Positions 25,976-35,222 of a stretch of 64,000 nucleotides of DNA are shown in pieces. This DNA is from Acidobacteria bacterium 28-9 (GTDB taxonomy: Bacteria; Acidobacteriota; Blastocatellia; Pyrinomonadales; Pyrinomonadaceae), in NCBI GenBank assembly GCA_002050355.1, contig MWYY01000059.1, positions 27,756-91,755 of the forward strand, given 5' to 3'. Within the stretch, counting starts at the first letter, position 1, and every line of letters begins with the position of its first letter. The position numbers and the translations under genes were made by a program. Under the pieces are notes generated by a model. That model was not told the origin of the DNA. It did not search any database and saw only the letters and a list, made by a program, of their open reading frames with translations.

Positions 25976-27139
25976 ATGGATTTTACAACCAAAGAATTAT
26001 TAAAAAGATACGCGAAACTAGCAATCGGGCAACCGTTTGCGCCGATTTTGTTGAACATTTTAGTTACGTCAGTTTGTGATATGCGCTGCACGCATTGTTT
26101 TTTTACGGATGAACTCGATGATCGTCCGCGTAAAAAACTGCAAATGAAAACCGCGGAGATTGAAAAGATTTCCGAAACTCTTGGCGGCAATCTCGGCGTT
26201 TTGATTCTTGCTGGCGGCGAGCCGTTCACGCGCAAAGATTTGCCTGAAATTTGCAACTCATTTTATCGCAACAACAAACTCGATTCGGTTTATATAATGT
26301 CGAACGGACAAATTCATCCCAGAATTTTTCCCGACGTAACGCGTGTTTTGCAGGAAAATCCAAACCTAAACGTCACGATTGCTCTGGGCATAGACGGAAT
26401 GAAGGACGCGCACGAGAAGATTCGCCGCAAAGAGGGAAGTTGGGACAAAGCGATTCACACGGCGCGAACGCTTAAGGAAATGAAAAAGGAATTTCCGAAT
26501 TTGGACGTTCAAACCTGCACCTGCGTAATGCGTTCAAACGAAGACACGATTTTTGATTGGTACGATTTTCTGAAATACGATTTGAAGCCCGATAAAGTCA
26601 ATATCAATTACATTCGCCCGCCGTCAGCCGACCCGACGGAATTAAATTTTGACCACAATCGCTATGCACAACTATCGCAAATGATTTTGGACGACACGCG
26701 CAACGCGGCGCTGAAGAATAATTACGGCGGCGATGCCGGATTTTTTAAAGCCGCGATTGACCTTTATATGCATGATCTGATTGCCAAAACAAAAGAAACC
26801 GGCGAGCCGCAGATGACTTGTTACGCGGGAACGGCGGGCGCGGTGATTTTTGACGAAGGGACGATTTCATCGTGTGAAAATCTCGAAGCGACGGGTAATC
26901 TGCGCGACTACGATTGGAATTTTCAAGGCGCTTGGAACTCGCCGCAGATGAAAGCGCGTCGCCAGAAAGCCAAATCAGGCTGCTTTTGCACGCACGAATC
27001 GAATTCTTATTACCCAAGTTTGCCGTTTAATCCGAAGCATTTGATACAGATTAAGAAACTCGAACGCCAAATGAAAAAGGCAAGCAGAGAAATGGACAGA
27101 CTTGCGCCGCAAACTGAAGGCGTAACCGTCGAGGCTTAG
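25976..27139 (+). CDS. Radical SAM protein with C-terminal cysteine region
   Basis: 388 aa. The [4Fe-4S]/SAM motif CDMRCTHC lies near residue 35, followed by LILAGGEPFTRKDL (GGEP motif) and IALGIDGMKDAHE. The C-terminus has further cysteines (MTCYAGTAGAV, ISSCENLEATGNL, SGCFCTHESN), suggesting an auxiliary cluster as in SPASM-like proteins. GAGGGA precedes the ATG. The reaction is unknown. The next catalytic gene on the strand encodes an MGDG-synthase-like glycosyltransferase, so a lipid or envelope role is possible. Confidence 0.85.
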   Translation: MDFTTKELLKRYAKLAIGQPFAPILLNILVTSVCDMRCTHCFFTDELDDRPRKKLQMKTAEIEKISETLGGNLGVLILAGGEPFTRKDLPEICNSFYRNNKLDSVYIMSNGQIHPRIFPDVTRVLQENPNLNVTIALGIDGMKDAHEKIRRKEGSWDKAIHTARTLKEMKKEFPNLDVQTCTCVMRSNEDTIFDWYDFLKYDLKPDKVNINYIRPPSADPTELNFDHNRYAQLSQMILDDTRNAALKNNYGGDAGFFKAAIDLYMHDLIAKTKETGEPQMTCYAGTAGAVIFDEGTISSCENLEATGNLRDYDWNFQGAWNSPQMKARRQKAKSGCFCTHESNSYYPSLPFNPKHLIQIKKLERQMKKASREMDRLAPQTEGVTVEA

Positions 27140-27166
27140 ATAATAATAAATAAATAAGGAGATAAT

Positions 27167-27589
27167 ATGCGAATTTTTGTTTTCTTTGCAACACTGATTT
27201 TGGGCGTCGGCATTGCTTCAATTTTCAAACCGTCCGTACCGCAAATTCAGTGCAGCGACCATTCAAGCAATTATAGAAACGTGTCTCTTTCGCGTGAACA
27301 GATTAATTTTGGAAACAGAAATTTTTCACAACATGAAGCATCGGAATTAGTCGGAAAGCGTGTTCGCAATCTCAGCAATCTGAGTGCTAAATGTCCAAAG
27401 GATTTTGGTAATTGTTTGAGTCTCAATATCGGTGAAAAGGGTGAAGTCATCGGTGTTTTGCCAAGTATGGATGATACTTATTTGATTGAAATTAAATGGG
27501 ATAATCTGCCTTCTGATAACCGAATCGAACATTCAGGCAGTTTTGTTACGCGCATTGGCAGAGAGGCTTCATTTGAGATAATTCATTAA
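27167..27589 (+). CDS. Small exported protein of unknown function
   Basis: 140 aa with an N-terminal hydrophobic signal or anchor (MRIFVFFATLILGVGIASIF) and a mature part with VGKRVRNLSNLSAKCPKDFG and EKGEVIGVLPSMDDTYLIEI, which hints at a small SH3-like beta-barrel. It lies between the radical SAM gene and the glycosyltransferase gene with short gaps, so it is probably co-transcribed. Confidence 0.7.
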   Translation: MRIFVFFATLILGVGIASIFKPSVPQIQCSDHSSNYRNVSLSREQINFGNRNFSQHEASELVGKRVRNLSNLSAKCPKDFGNCLSLNIGEKGEVIGVLPSMDDTYLIEIKWDNLPSDNRIEHSGSFVTRIGREASFEIIH

Positions 27590-27605
27590 CGATTACCTAT
27601 ATTAA

Positions 27606-28796
27606 ATGCCGCAAACTACACCAAAAATTCTCATTATTTCCTCTGACACGGGCGGCGGACATCGCTCGGCGGCGCAAGCTCTGTCGGATGGTTTGCAGAG
27701 ATTTTGGTTGGGCGAATCGGTTGCTGTGCGCGTCATTCGAGCGGTCGAAGAGTCGCATCGCATCACGGGAAAACTCGTCAACCTTTACAATTGGATTTTG
27801 CGCAACCGGCAGCATTGGATGAAATATGTCTATTGGACAATGAACCGTTTCCGCCCTGAAACGCGCGGGTTTATTCATAAAAGATGTATCGGTTTTTGCC
27901 GCGAGATTTTTGAAAAATGGTGTCCGCACATCGTCATCAGCGTTCATCCGCTGACGCAGCACATTTTTGCGAAAATCCTGAAAGAACTAAATCTATCCGA
28001 ACAGGTTCCGCTCGTAACTGTCGTTACCGATCCGTGTTACGGTTTTTGGAAGGGCTGGGCGTGCGATGACGTTTCGCTATATCTGGTAGCTAATGAAGAC
28101 GCCAAGCGGCAATTGGTTGATTACGGTATCGCGCCTGAAAAAATAAAAATTTCCGGTATGCCGGTGAATGCAAAATTTTGCGAAGTAACCGAAAGAGACG
28201 CACAGGCAGCGCGAAATTCGTTTGGTTTAGACGCGGAAAAATTCACGGTTTTTGTCAACGCCGGTTGGATTGGCGGCGGAAATATTCCGCAGATTTTCCG
28301 CGAACTCGTGCGCGGCGAACTTGACGTGCAGGCGATTTTCCTCGCCGGAAAAAACAAAGAACTCAAAAAAGAAGCGGAAGAATTGGCGAAAACGGCAAAG
28401 TTTCCTGTCAAAGTTATCGGCTATTCTGATGACATCGAAAAATTGATGCAGTCGGCAAACGTGATGATTTCAAAGCTCGGCGGTTTGACGACATTTGAAG
28501 CTCTTGCGTGTCGTCTGCCGATTATTGCCGACGCAACCACGCCGCCGATGCCGCAGGAAGCCGGAACGGTGAATATGATTGCAAGGCGCGGGGCTGGAAT
28601 TCTCTTGAAAAAGGCGACCGATATTGTGCCGGTCGTCCAAAGCTTGCTCAATAATTCTCTAAGATATAAAGAGATGAAAGCGGCAACACTTGATTTATCG
28701 AATCCTAATTCGATGCAGAAAATCATCGAAGAAATCTACGCACTTTTACCCGCCAAACATCAAGTCTCCAATGAAATTCTGCAAGTGACCGCCTGA
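27606..28796 (+). CDS. MGDG synthase/UgtP-like glycosyltransferase
   Basis: GT28-type enzyme of the monogalactosyldiacylglycerol synthase / processive diacylglycerol glucosyltransferase group. The N-terminal acceptor domain begins ILIISSDTGGGHRSAAQALS, the family hallmark. The C-terminal nucleotide-sugar domain has FVNAGWIGGGN, VMISKLGGLTTFEALACRLP and PPMPQEAGTVNMI. It would transfer a sugar to diacylglycerol or another lipid at the inner membrane. The 17-bp gap to the preceding small exported-protein gene suggests an operon with the radical SAM gene. Confidence 0.88.
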   Translation: MPQTTPKILIISSDTGGGHRSAAQALSDGLQRFWLGESVAVRVIRAVEESHRITGKLVNLYNWILRNRQHWMKYVYWTMNRFRPETRGFIHKRCIGFCREIFEKWCPHIVISVHPLTQHIFAKILKELNLSEQVPLVTVVTDPCYGFWKGWACDDVSLYLVANEDAKRQLVDYGIAPEKIKISGMPVNAKFCEVTERDAQAARNSFGLDAEKFTVFVNAGWIGGGNIPQIFRELVRGELDVQAIFLAGKNKELKKEAEELAKTAKFPVKVIGYSDDIEKLMQSANVMISKLGGLTTFEALACRLPIIADATTPPMPQEAGTVNMIARRGAGILLKKATDIVPVVQSLLNNSLRYKEMKAATLDLSNPNSMQKIIEEIYALLPAKHQVSNEILQVTA

Positions 28797-28854
28797 TTAT
28801 TTTTTCCTCAATGGGCGAATCAAACTTTGGATATCTCTGATTTCGTTAATAATA

Positions 28855-29430
28855 ATGCAAAAAATTGAGGAAAAGAAAATACACATCAAACAAATAACTC
28901 TCTGCACCGCACTCGTTATGTTTTCTACTTTCGGTACTTTTGCACAAAATGAGAAAGTTGAAAGCGTCTATACGAAATTAGATGAAAAATCGTGTAAAAC
29001 TTTGGAGTCTTCAATCGAGAATTCAGGCTGGTATCGCGGCGAATGTCAGGGTGTCGGCGGTTACAAACTTCAAATAACCGAAGGCGACATCAGGCAGTCT
29101 ATTGATGTCCGCGCGCCGAATAAAAGGAAATATGAGCTGAATTTCACCGGCAATGTTTCAGCCGCGTTTTCTTATGTAGGCGCGAAAGCCGAATGGCGCG
29201 TAACGCGCAAAGGCAAAATGCTCGTGCCGATTGCCTTGATTGTTCGATTCGATGCCAGCGAAAATCCAGAAGACGCAACAAAAACTATTTCTTATTTAGT
29301 CGTATCGAAAATCACGAAAAAAGAAATCTGCGTAACGAATGTCGTAAAGCCGGGAGCGAAAGCAAATGAAGAAGCTCGCCAACTCGCCGATATAGCCAAG
29401 ACCAAGCCGTGTAAAAAATCCGAAAATTAA
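28855..29430 (+). CDS. Secreted protein of unknown function
   Basis: 191 aa with a signal peptide (KQITLCTALVMFSTFGTFAQ). The mature part includes SCKTLESSIENSGWYRGECQGVGGYKL and later KKEICVTNVV, so it may hold two disulfides. It lacks a recognised domain. Its Cys-containing, beta-rich sequence recalls small periplasmic proteins that are common in environmental bacteria. Confidence 0.7.
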   Translation: MQKIEEKKIHIKQITLCTALVMFSTFGTFAQNEKVESVYTKLDEKSCKTLESSIENSGWYRGECQGVGGYKLQITEGDIRQSIDVRAPNKRKYELNFTGNVSAAFSYVGAKAEWRVTRKGKMLVPIALIVRFDASENPEDATKTISYLVVSKITKKEICVTNVVKPGAKANEEARQLADIAKTKPCKKSEN

Positions 29431-29602
29431 ATTTTGCAATTTAATTAGAACAATTTTTTCATGTCGAAACTAAAAGGTTGAAACATAAACAATACCCGTT
29501 TCAAAATCTTGCTCATCCAACTTTCCACTTTTCACCTTTTTGCCTTTTTTCGGCGAATTGCCTAAACTCTCTTTTTGCGTTCTTACGGGAGAAAATAATT
29601 TT

Positions 29603-30352
29603 GTGAATCTTTTATTGGAAGGAAAACGCGCCTTTGTTTCGGGCGGAACCAGAGGAATCGGCGCGGCAATCTGCGAAGTGTTCGCGCGCGAAGGCGCGGA
29701 CGTTGCCTTTAATTACAACTCGCGCGACGATTTAGCCGAGCAGGTCAAAACAAAAATCGAATCCTACGGCAGAAAAGCTCTCACTTACAAAGTCTCTGTT
29801 ACAGACCGCGTTGGAATGAAGCGCGTCGCGCGCGAGATTTTCGAAACGTGGGGCGCAATAAATGTTTTGGTAAATAATGCCGCCGTCAACAAACCCGACA
29901 ATTTTGCGACGACGACCGACAAAAGTTGGGATTGGGTTGTCGATACAAACATCAATAGTCTTTTCGCCGTTACAAAACCTTTTTACAAACAAATGATTCG
30001 AGCGCGCGTCGGCTCGATTTTGAATATCACATCGGTCGGCGCAATCCGTTCGCTTCCGACATCAGTTCATTATGCGACATCAAAAGCCGCGATGATTGGT
30101 TTTACAAAATGCCTGTCGCGCGAAGCCTCGAATTTCGGCATTACGGTCAACGCTATTGCCGCCGGAATTTTCGACACCGATTTGGGCAATACACTTCCCG
30201 AACGCCTTTTGCAAATGCACGATTTCTGGGTGTCGAAAGGAAGACTCGGAAAACCCGCCGAACTCGCCGAATTCGCAGCCTTTATGACAAGCGACCGCAA
30301 CAGTTTTATGAACGGCGAAATCATCATCGTTGACGGCGGCGCGGTAACTTAA
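29603..30352 (+). CDS. Short-chain dehydrogenase/reductase (FabG-like)
   Basis: NAD(P)-dependent oxidoreductase with the Rossmann motif FVSGGTRGIGAAICE, NNAAVN, catalytic Ser (ITSVGA) and YATSKAAMIGFTK (Tyr-x3-Lys), and the C-terminal NGEIIIVDGG. The GTG at 29603 gives 249 aa, the normal length; the track start at 29540 is too early. GGGAG lies 11 nt upstream. Its substrate may be a 3-oxoacyl-ACP, but no fatty-acid genes are adjacent, so the call stops at the family. Confidence 0.88.
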   Translation: MNLLLEGKRAFVSGGTRGIGAAICEVFAREGADVAFNYNSRDDLAEQVKTKIESYGRKALTYKVSVTDRVGMKRVAREIFETWGAINVLVNNAAVNKPDNFATTTDKSWDWVVDTNINSLFAVTKPFYKQMIRARVGSILNITSVGAIRSLPTSVHYATSKAAMIGFTKCLSREASNFGITVNAIAAGIFDTDLGNTLPERLLQMHDFWVSKGRLGKPAELAEFAAFMTSDRNSFMNGEIIIVDGGAVT

Positions 30353-30394
30353 AAAAGCATCAGCGAATCGTTTGCAATTCGACCGATGCTTTTT
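30351..30394. terminator. Bidirectional terminator
   Basis: AAAAAAGCATC ... GATGCTTTTT hairpin between the convergent SDR and DUF2911 genes. Confidence 0.7.
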
Positions 30395-30464
30395 AGTATT
30401 TGCGTTCTACGAAATTGTCTCGCGCAAATTATTCCGACGCCGATAAAAACACGCCGTCCGGTTT

Positions 30465-31352
30465 TTACATACTCATTTTCATTTCCGTCTGCCATTTACC
30501 GCTTTTCCAATCAGCAAGCCGCTTTTCGAGTGCGCTCGTGTTCGCCTTCGGATTGGCGGCTTTGGTGACAGTGATGGCTCGTTCGAGAGTCGTTACTGCT
30601 TCAGTTTTTTTACCCGTTTCCGCCAGCAGATAAGATTTAACCGCAAGCGCGCTACCGGTTTCTTTTATCTTGAGCGACGAGTCGAGCCAACCAATGGCTT
30701 CAGCGTAATTCGCCGTCATTTTTTGCGCGTAAATGAAATTTGCTGCGTCAATTGGCGACCGCGTATCATCGGCTTTCAATTTCGATACTTCTCCGCGCAG
30801 ATACGTTAAAGTTCTCGCATTCACATCGCCGACGTTGACTGTAAACGGAACGCTCAGATTTTCCCAGTTGAGAACGACTTTCGCTTCGTTTGCCGTTACA
30901 TCGCCGAATTCGTAAATAAGCGTTTCCTTAAATTTATGCGCTTCGGGTTTTACTTTAACGCGCAGCGCGTCTTTTTTTTCGTCATAACTGAAACTGCCCC
31001 AAGCGTCGTTGGTTTTGTTGAAAATTAAAGTCCATTCGGTCTCGCCCGGAATCGCGTGAAAACCGTATTTTCCCGCCGCGAGCGGCTGCCCGTTTATCGT
31101 AACGTCGCGGTTCGTTTCAAACGTCGTATTTTCGTTCGCGCCTGTGCGCCAGACTTTGCCGTAAGGCACAATATCGCCCCAAATTTTCCGCGCCTTAACC
31201 TTCGGGCGATGATAAACAAGAGCGATGCGCGCGTCGCCGACCGTCTGCGCGATTTCCTGACGCTGTGACTCGCGCGGCAAATTTAACTGCGCAAAAATAT
31301 TTGAAACTGACACTAAAAGTAAAATTCCAAGAAGATAGATTGTTTTTTTCAT
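30465..31352 (-). CDS. DUF2911 secreted protein with TPR-like C-terminus
   Basis: Signal peptide MKKTIYLLGILLLVSVSNIF, then a DUF2911 domain (SQRQEIAQTVGDARIALVYH, VWRTGANENTTFETNRDV, PLAAGKYGFHAIPG). The C-terminal ~110 residues look like TPR helices (SYLLAETGKKTEAVTTLERA). The function is unknown; it probably lies in the periplasm. The ATG at 31352 follows CAGGAG, and the track start at 31382 is earlier than needed. Confidence 0.82.
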   Translation of the reverse strand: MKKTIYLLGILLLVSVSNIFAQLNLPRESQRQEIAQTVGDARIALVYHRPKVKARKIWGDIVPYGKVWRTGANENTTFETNRDVTINGQPLAAGKYGFHAIPGETEWTLIFNKTNDAWGSFSYDEKKDALRVKVKPEAHKFKETLIYEFGDVTANEAKVVLNWENLSVPFTVNVGDVNARTLTYLRGEVSKLKADDTRSPIDAANFIYAQKMTANYAEAIGWLDSSLKIKETGSALAVKSYLLAETGKKTEAVTTLERAITVTKAANPKANTSALEKRLADWKSGKWQTEMKMSM

Positions 31353-31439
31353 AATTGTTACTCCTGTAAAGTTGATAACCAAAGAAAATTTAATTACGGG
31401 TAAATACCGTTTTTAAGAATGATGAATTTAGAAACATAC

Positions 31440-31472
31440 TCCAATTCATTATTCCGCATTCATAATTCATTT
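31440..31472. repeat. attcataattcat-type intergenic repeat
   Basis: ccaattcattattccgcatt followed by cataattcattttt resembles the repeat at the gmhB end. It forms part of the gap between the DUF2911 and SRPBCC genes. Confidence 0.4.
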
Positions 31473-31970
31473 TTGCTGTTTGTCCGTGGTTTCTAATTTC
31501 TGTTTCGCCTTCTGCACAAAACTTTTTATCATTCCGCCAACTTCCCATTGCATTCCCTGACTGATACGCCTTTCGCCGGCGAGTCCGGCGAGCAGATGAA
31601 GTTCTCGGGCAGAATTGTGGCGAAGTTCGACCGTTTGCGAAAAATGTATGAGCGTTGTATTGCCGCTTTTTTCAATAAAATCAGCCGCGTAACGCAAAAG
31701 ATTTTGTTTTTCATTTGCGCGCGGAATCCACTCGATGCGCTCGTCTGTGTTTTCCCACAGCTCAACCGAAAAAGACTGCTGTATGGCGCCAATAAGCGGA
31801 ATTTTCGCGCGTATCGTCCAGCGCAGTGTTCCGTCGGGGTTTCGGTAAATACTCTCGACATTCGGCATCAATTCAATAAAATTTCGGATGTCGCTGAAAA
31901 ATTCACGAACTTGTTCGATTGAATTTTTAACTTCAAACTTGTCGCTCGTCGCGGCGCGAATCATAAACAT
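31467..31970 (-). CDS. SRPBCC/START-like lipid- or ligand-binding protein
   Basis: Polyketide cyclase/COQ10-like fold: FEVKNSIEQVREFFSDIRNFIELMPNV, WTIRAKIPLIGAIQQSF and ERIEWIPRAN follow the family pattern of a hydrophobic-pocket helix-grip protein. It is about 167 aa from the ATG at 31970 (MFMIRAATSD). The track's upstream start lies in a heptad palindrome. No substrate is evident. Confidence 0.75.
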   Translation of the reverse strand: MFMIRAATSDKFEVKNSIEQVREFFSDIRNFIELMPNVESIYRNPDGTLRWTIRAKIPLIGAIQQSFSVELWENTDERIEWIPRANEKQNLLRYAADFIEKSGNTTLIHFSQTVELRHNSARELHLLAGLAGERRISQGMQWEVGGMIKSFVQKAKQKLETTDKQQK

Positions 31971-31976
31971 TGTTTT

Positions 31977-32049
31977 AATGGTGAATGGTGAATGGTAAAT
32001 GGTGAGTGAAAAACAATAATTATCCATTCACCATTTACCGTTCACCAAT
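31977..32049. repeat. AATGGTG heptad palindrome
   Basis: Left arm AATGGTG AATGGTG AATGGTA AATGGTG, right arm ccattcaccatttaccgttcaccaa, separated by about 17 nt. It can fold into a long imperfect hairpin between the SRPBCC and M14 genes. Confidence 0.8.
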
Positions 32050-32051
32050 GT

Positions 32052-34919
32052 TTAAAAAGTTCCGTTAAACAACAGCGAATTAAAAAACGGTCTGGTTGCA
32101 GTGCGGAAGATTCCCCTGAAAAACGGTTCTTCGGCAAATAAAATGACGTGACCCGAGCCGGTTGGTTCGTCGATAATATACGCCGTGTTCTGGAGTAATT
32201 TCTCAGTGTTGCCTTCCCAGACGAAACCGGAAATCGTTAAAGATTTGCTCGGTTTCGGCTCGAAAAGCAGCGCGTTGGTGCCGTCTTTCGAAAAGCGGAA
32301 AAAATAACCGGATGAAAGCAAAACCGGCAAGCTGTCGCTTTCGAGTCCGTAAGTCAAATACGTCGTGCGGTCAACCGTCGCGCGCATAATTGCGCCCGGA
32401 ATCGCTTCGGGAACTTGTCCGGCGTTTGCCGAAGGCGAAGCAATCGGCGGCAGAACGGGCGCCGCGCCGTCGGATTTATCAGATTTTAATTCGTACGCCG
32501 GGTTCGGTTCGGGTTTGACCTGTTGCTGCCGTCGTTTGTTTTTATTTTTTTCAGGCGCCGGAGAAGGGCTGGTTTCGACTTCTTTGCGTTTATCGGAGTC
32601 TTCGTCTTCAGAAGTTTTTCCTTTTTCATCGTCCTGCTCGCTGCCGACAAGTTTCGCGGATGTGAATCCGACATCTTTGAGCGCGGCAAAAACTGACGCG
32701 CCTTTGACGGTTACAAGCGTTCCGCCGCCGGAAATCCATTGTTTGAGAGACGCGACGCCACTCGCTCCGAGCGCGCTGAAGTAACGACCCGCCGCGCCGT
32801 CGGGCATAATCAAAACCGTGTAATTTTTCAGTGCGCCGCTTTTGATGTTATTGATTGTCAGCGGTGTAAAGTCAACGCCGTAACGGTCGAGCGTCCACCA
32901 AATCGAGCCGTAGCTCGTCTGGTCAACCGTTTCGTCCGCCACCATCGCAAGTTTCGGCGATTGCAGCGAGACGACGTTTTCCGCGCCGACGCCCGTGTCG
33001 CCTTCTTCGTTATAACCCGTATTGACGGCAAAAACATTAACGCCGAGTTGTTTTGCCAGACGATTGACGGCTTCGTGAATGGTTTCGGGATTTCGCGTTA
33101 CGCGCACGACGAAAGTTCCGCGATTATAATTTTTGCCGCCCGCGTTTAACGGCTTTGTAGAGACTGCCACGCGAAAACCTTCTTTTAACAGGCGCAAAGC
33201 CAAAACGCTTGCGCTGTCGGTTTGATACGGGATTACGTAGGCTATCTGTGCGCGTCCCGAAACGCTGCCGCGTTTTGCCTGTTCGAGATAATCGGGCGTA
33301 ACGACGTTTGAATTTATGCTCGGTGCGTCTTCGGTCCAGAAAGCGTCAATGCCGAAAGCGAGCGGCAAATTCCAAGCCGTGATGTCATAAAAACCGTATT
33401 CCTCTTTTTGCGCCGAAGAACCGCGTCTTTCGTTGCGGCGAAACTTTGCCATATTGTCTCGGACAAAAGCGGCGTCCTGCGGCGTTTCCTGTTCGAGAAG
33501 CGCTTTTATAAGCCGCTTTTGCGGTTGGTTCAAATCAATTATGTATGCTCCGGCAGGAAATGTTTGGGCAGTTTTCGGTGCGTTATTTTGCTCGTAACTG
33601 TGTGCGTTTGGAGCGGAAAAAGAAGCGTTTGCTACTTTTACTTCTATTTTGGCGCGCTGCAAAATTTCAATCATTTCCGCAGTTTTTACCGGGTCTTTTT
33701 CCGGCAAAATGACGATGCGTTTGAGGCTTTCGCGTCCGGTTTCTTCAATCGCCGTGCGCCGGAAATCGTAAAAATCCTGTAATCTTTGAGCGCGATTTTT
33801 CGCCAGAGTTTCGAGCGTCGTCAGCGACGCGACATAATGTTTGGCGATTGCCGAGCGCAAAGTCGCAATCGTGCCGTCGTCGCGTGTCCAGCGCAAACCT
33901 TTGAAGCCGCCGCCGTCGGTTTCATACGTCATCCCGATGGCGCCGTTCAAAGCCGGATATGAATCCCAATAACCCGGATAAAAAAGGTCAAAAATATCGC
34001 GCACGTAATAATCCCAGCCGTTCTGGTCGAAACTTCTCGCATTGGCGCGCCCAAACATATCGAGCCATTTATTTGTCTGCGGCTGCGGCAAATTCGGATT
34101 TATCGGCAGCGCGGCGGGCGGGAAAAAATACTGCGAAGGCTGTCCGTGATGGTCAACTAAAACCTGCGGATTCCATTCAAAAAACGCGCGCTGCATATTC
34201 TGCGTTTCCCTCTGAGTCGCGGCGATATTGTCGCGGTTCAAATCGAACCGAAAATGATTTAGACGACCGTAAACGCTCCACGGTTCTCGATGTTCAAGCG
34301 CATTTCGGTCAGCGTTTCCCGTCGCTACAGAGTTATACCAAGTTACGAAACGCTCGTGTCCGTCAGGATTTTCGCCCGGAATAATAAGCGTTACCGTATT
34401 TTTCAAAATGTTTAAAGTGGCAGGTTCGTTCGACGCCGCAAGCTGATAAACAACTTGCATCATCGCCTCAAAAGATGCCGATTCGTTCCCGTGAATCGTG
34501 TAAGCCATCCACGCAATCGTTGGATTTGTCTGCGCGATTTGGTTTGCCTGGCTCACCGATGTTTTTCTCGAATCGGTTAGACGCGCGTTATTTGATTTTA
34601 TTTCATCAAGGCGAGCAATGTTCTCCGGCGCGGAAATCGCAATTATATGCTGCATTCGATGTTCGTTCGTCTCGCCGATGTCGAAAATTTTCACACGGTC
34701 GGGCGCGGCTTTTCCAATCGCTTCGATTACTCGTTCCATCTGCGCGTAATTGGTGTGGAAATCACCGACATCGAAACGTAAAATCGCTTGCGGACGCGGA
34801 ACTTCAGCGCGATACTGACCGCGTGTGTAAAAATCGAATTTTTCTTCTTTTTGCGAAAAGGCAAATTGAGCGAACGCAACAATGACCAACGCGAAAAACA
34901 AAACGCTTTTAACTTTCAT
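32052..34919 (-). CDS. Secreted M14-family zinc carboxypeptidase
   Basis: 955 aa with a signal peptide (VKSVLFFALVIVAFAQFAFS). The M14 domain has the zinc motif HGNES (YTIHGNESASFEAMMQ), the Asn-Arg region FDLNRDN, third ligand region VDHHGQPSQ, and catalytic Glu in MTYETDGGG. A long C-terminal part includes VLIMPDGAAGRYF and LKQWISGGGTLVTVKG, which resembles a class I glutamine-amidotransferase-like fold. A low-complexity charged linker separates it from a final beta domain. It probably cleaves peptides in the periplasm. Confidence 0.88.
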   Translation of the reverse strand: MKVKSVLFFALVIVAFAQFAFSQKEEKFDFYTRGQYRAEVPRPQAILRFDVGDFHTNYAQMERVIEAIGKAAPDRVKIFDIGETNEHRMQHIIAISAPENIARLDEIKSNNARLTDSRKTSVSQANQIAQTNPTIAWMAYTIHGNESASFEAMMQVVYQLAASNEPATLNILKNTVTLIIPGENPDGHERFVTWYNSVATGNADRNALEHREPWSVYGRLNHFRFDLNRDNIAATQRETQNMQRAFFEWNPQVLVDHHGQPSQYFFPPAALPINPNLPQPQTNKWLDMFGRANARSFDQNGWDYYVRDIFDLFYPGYWDSYPALNGAIGMTYETDGGGFKGLRWTRDDGTIATLRSAIAKHYVASLTTLETLAKNRAQRLQDFYDFRRTAIEETGRESLKRIVILPEKDPVKTAEMIEILQRAKIEVKVANASFSAPNAHSYEQNNAPKTAQTFPAGAYIIDLNQPQKRLIKALLEQETPQDAAFVRDNMAKFRRNERRGSSAQKEEYGFYDITAWNLPLAFGIDAFWTEDAPSINSNVVTPDYLEQAKRGSVSGRAQIAYVIPYQTDSASVLALRLLKEGFRVAVSTKPLNAGGKNYNRGTFVVRVTRNPETIHEAVNRLAKQLGVNVFAVNTGYNEEGDTGVGAENVVSLQSPKLAMVADETVDQTSYGSIWWTLDRYGVDFTPLTINNIKSGALKNYTVLIMPDGAAGRYFSALGASGVASLKQWISGGGTLVTVKGASVFAALKDVGFTSAKLVGSEQDDEKGKTSEDEDSDKRKEVETSPSPAPEKNKNKRRQQQVKPEPNPAYELKSDKSDGAAPVLPPIASPSANAGQVPEAIPGAIMRATVDRTTYLTYGLESDSLPVLLSSGYFFRFSKDGTNALLFEPKPSKSLTISGFVWEGNTEKLLQNTAYIIDEPTGSGHVILFAEEPFFRGIFRTATRPFFNSLLFNGTF

Positions 34920-35004
34920 TAATAAAAATTTCCGATTTACTAGCCTTGAAATTTGCAGAACTTGTTTTAGATATTAAACTGTTAAAGTATAAACACCAAA
35001 GACA

Positions 35005-35202
35005 ATGAAAAGTTTTCACGCAAAAACCTGTCCAAAATGTCATTTGCCGAAATTAAAAAGTTGGCAAGAGCTAACCGACGAGCAAAAGTTTTTAGTCGAA
35101 AGATTGCCTTTGAATACAAAATTCACCCGTGCAGAAAGGAAAAAGCACCGCTTTTGCGAGCGATGCTGGTTTGAAGAAGTTGATAAACAACTCAATGTTT
35201 AA
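35005..35202 (+). CDS. Small zinc-ribbon protein
   Basis: 65 aa with two cysteine pairs, CPKCHLPK near the start and FCERCWFEE near the end, which suggests a zinc ribbon. The middle is Lys/Glu-rich. Its function is unknown; it could be a nucleic-acid-binding or adaptor protein. It is convergent with the neighbouring frameshifted repeat gene. Confidence 0.65.
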   Translation: MKSFHAKTCPKCHLPKLKSWQELTDEQKFLVERLPLNTKFTRAERKKHRFCERCWFEEVDKQLNV

Positions 35203-35222
35203 TTGACCGTCTTCGCTTTTAT

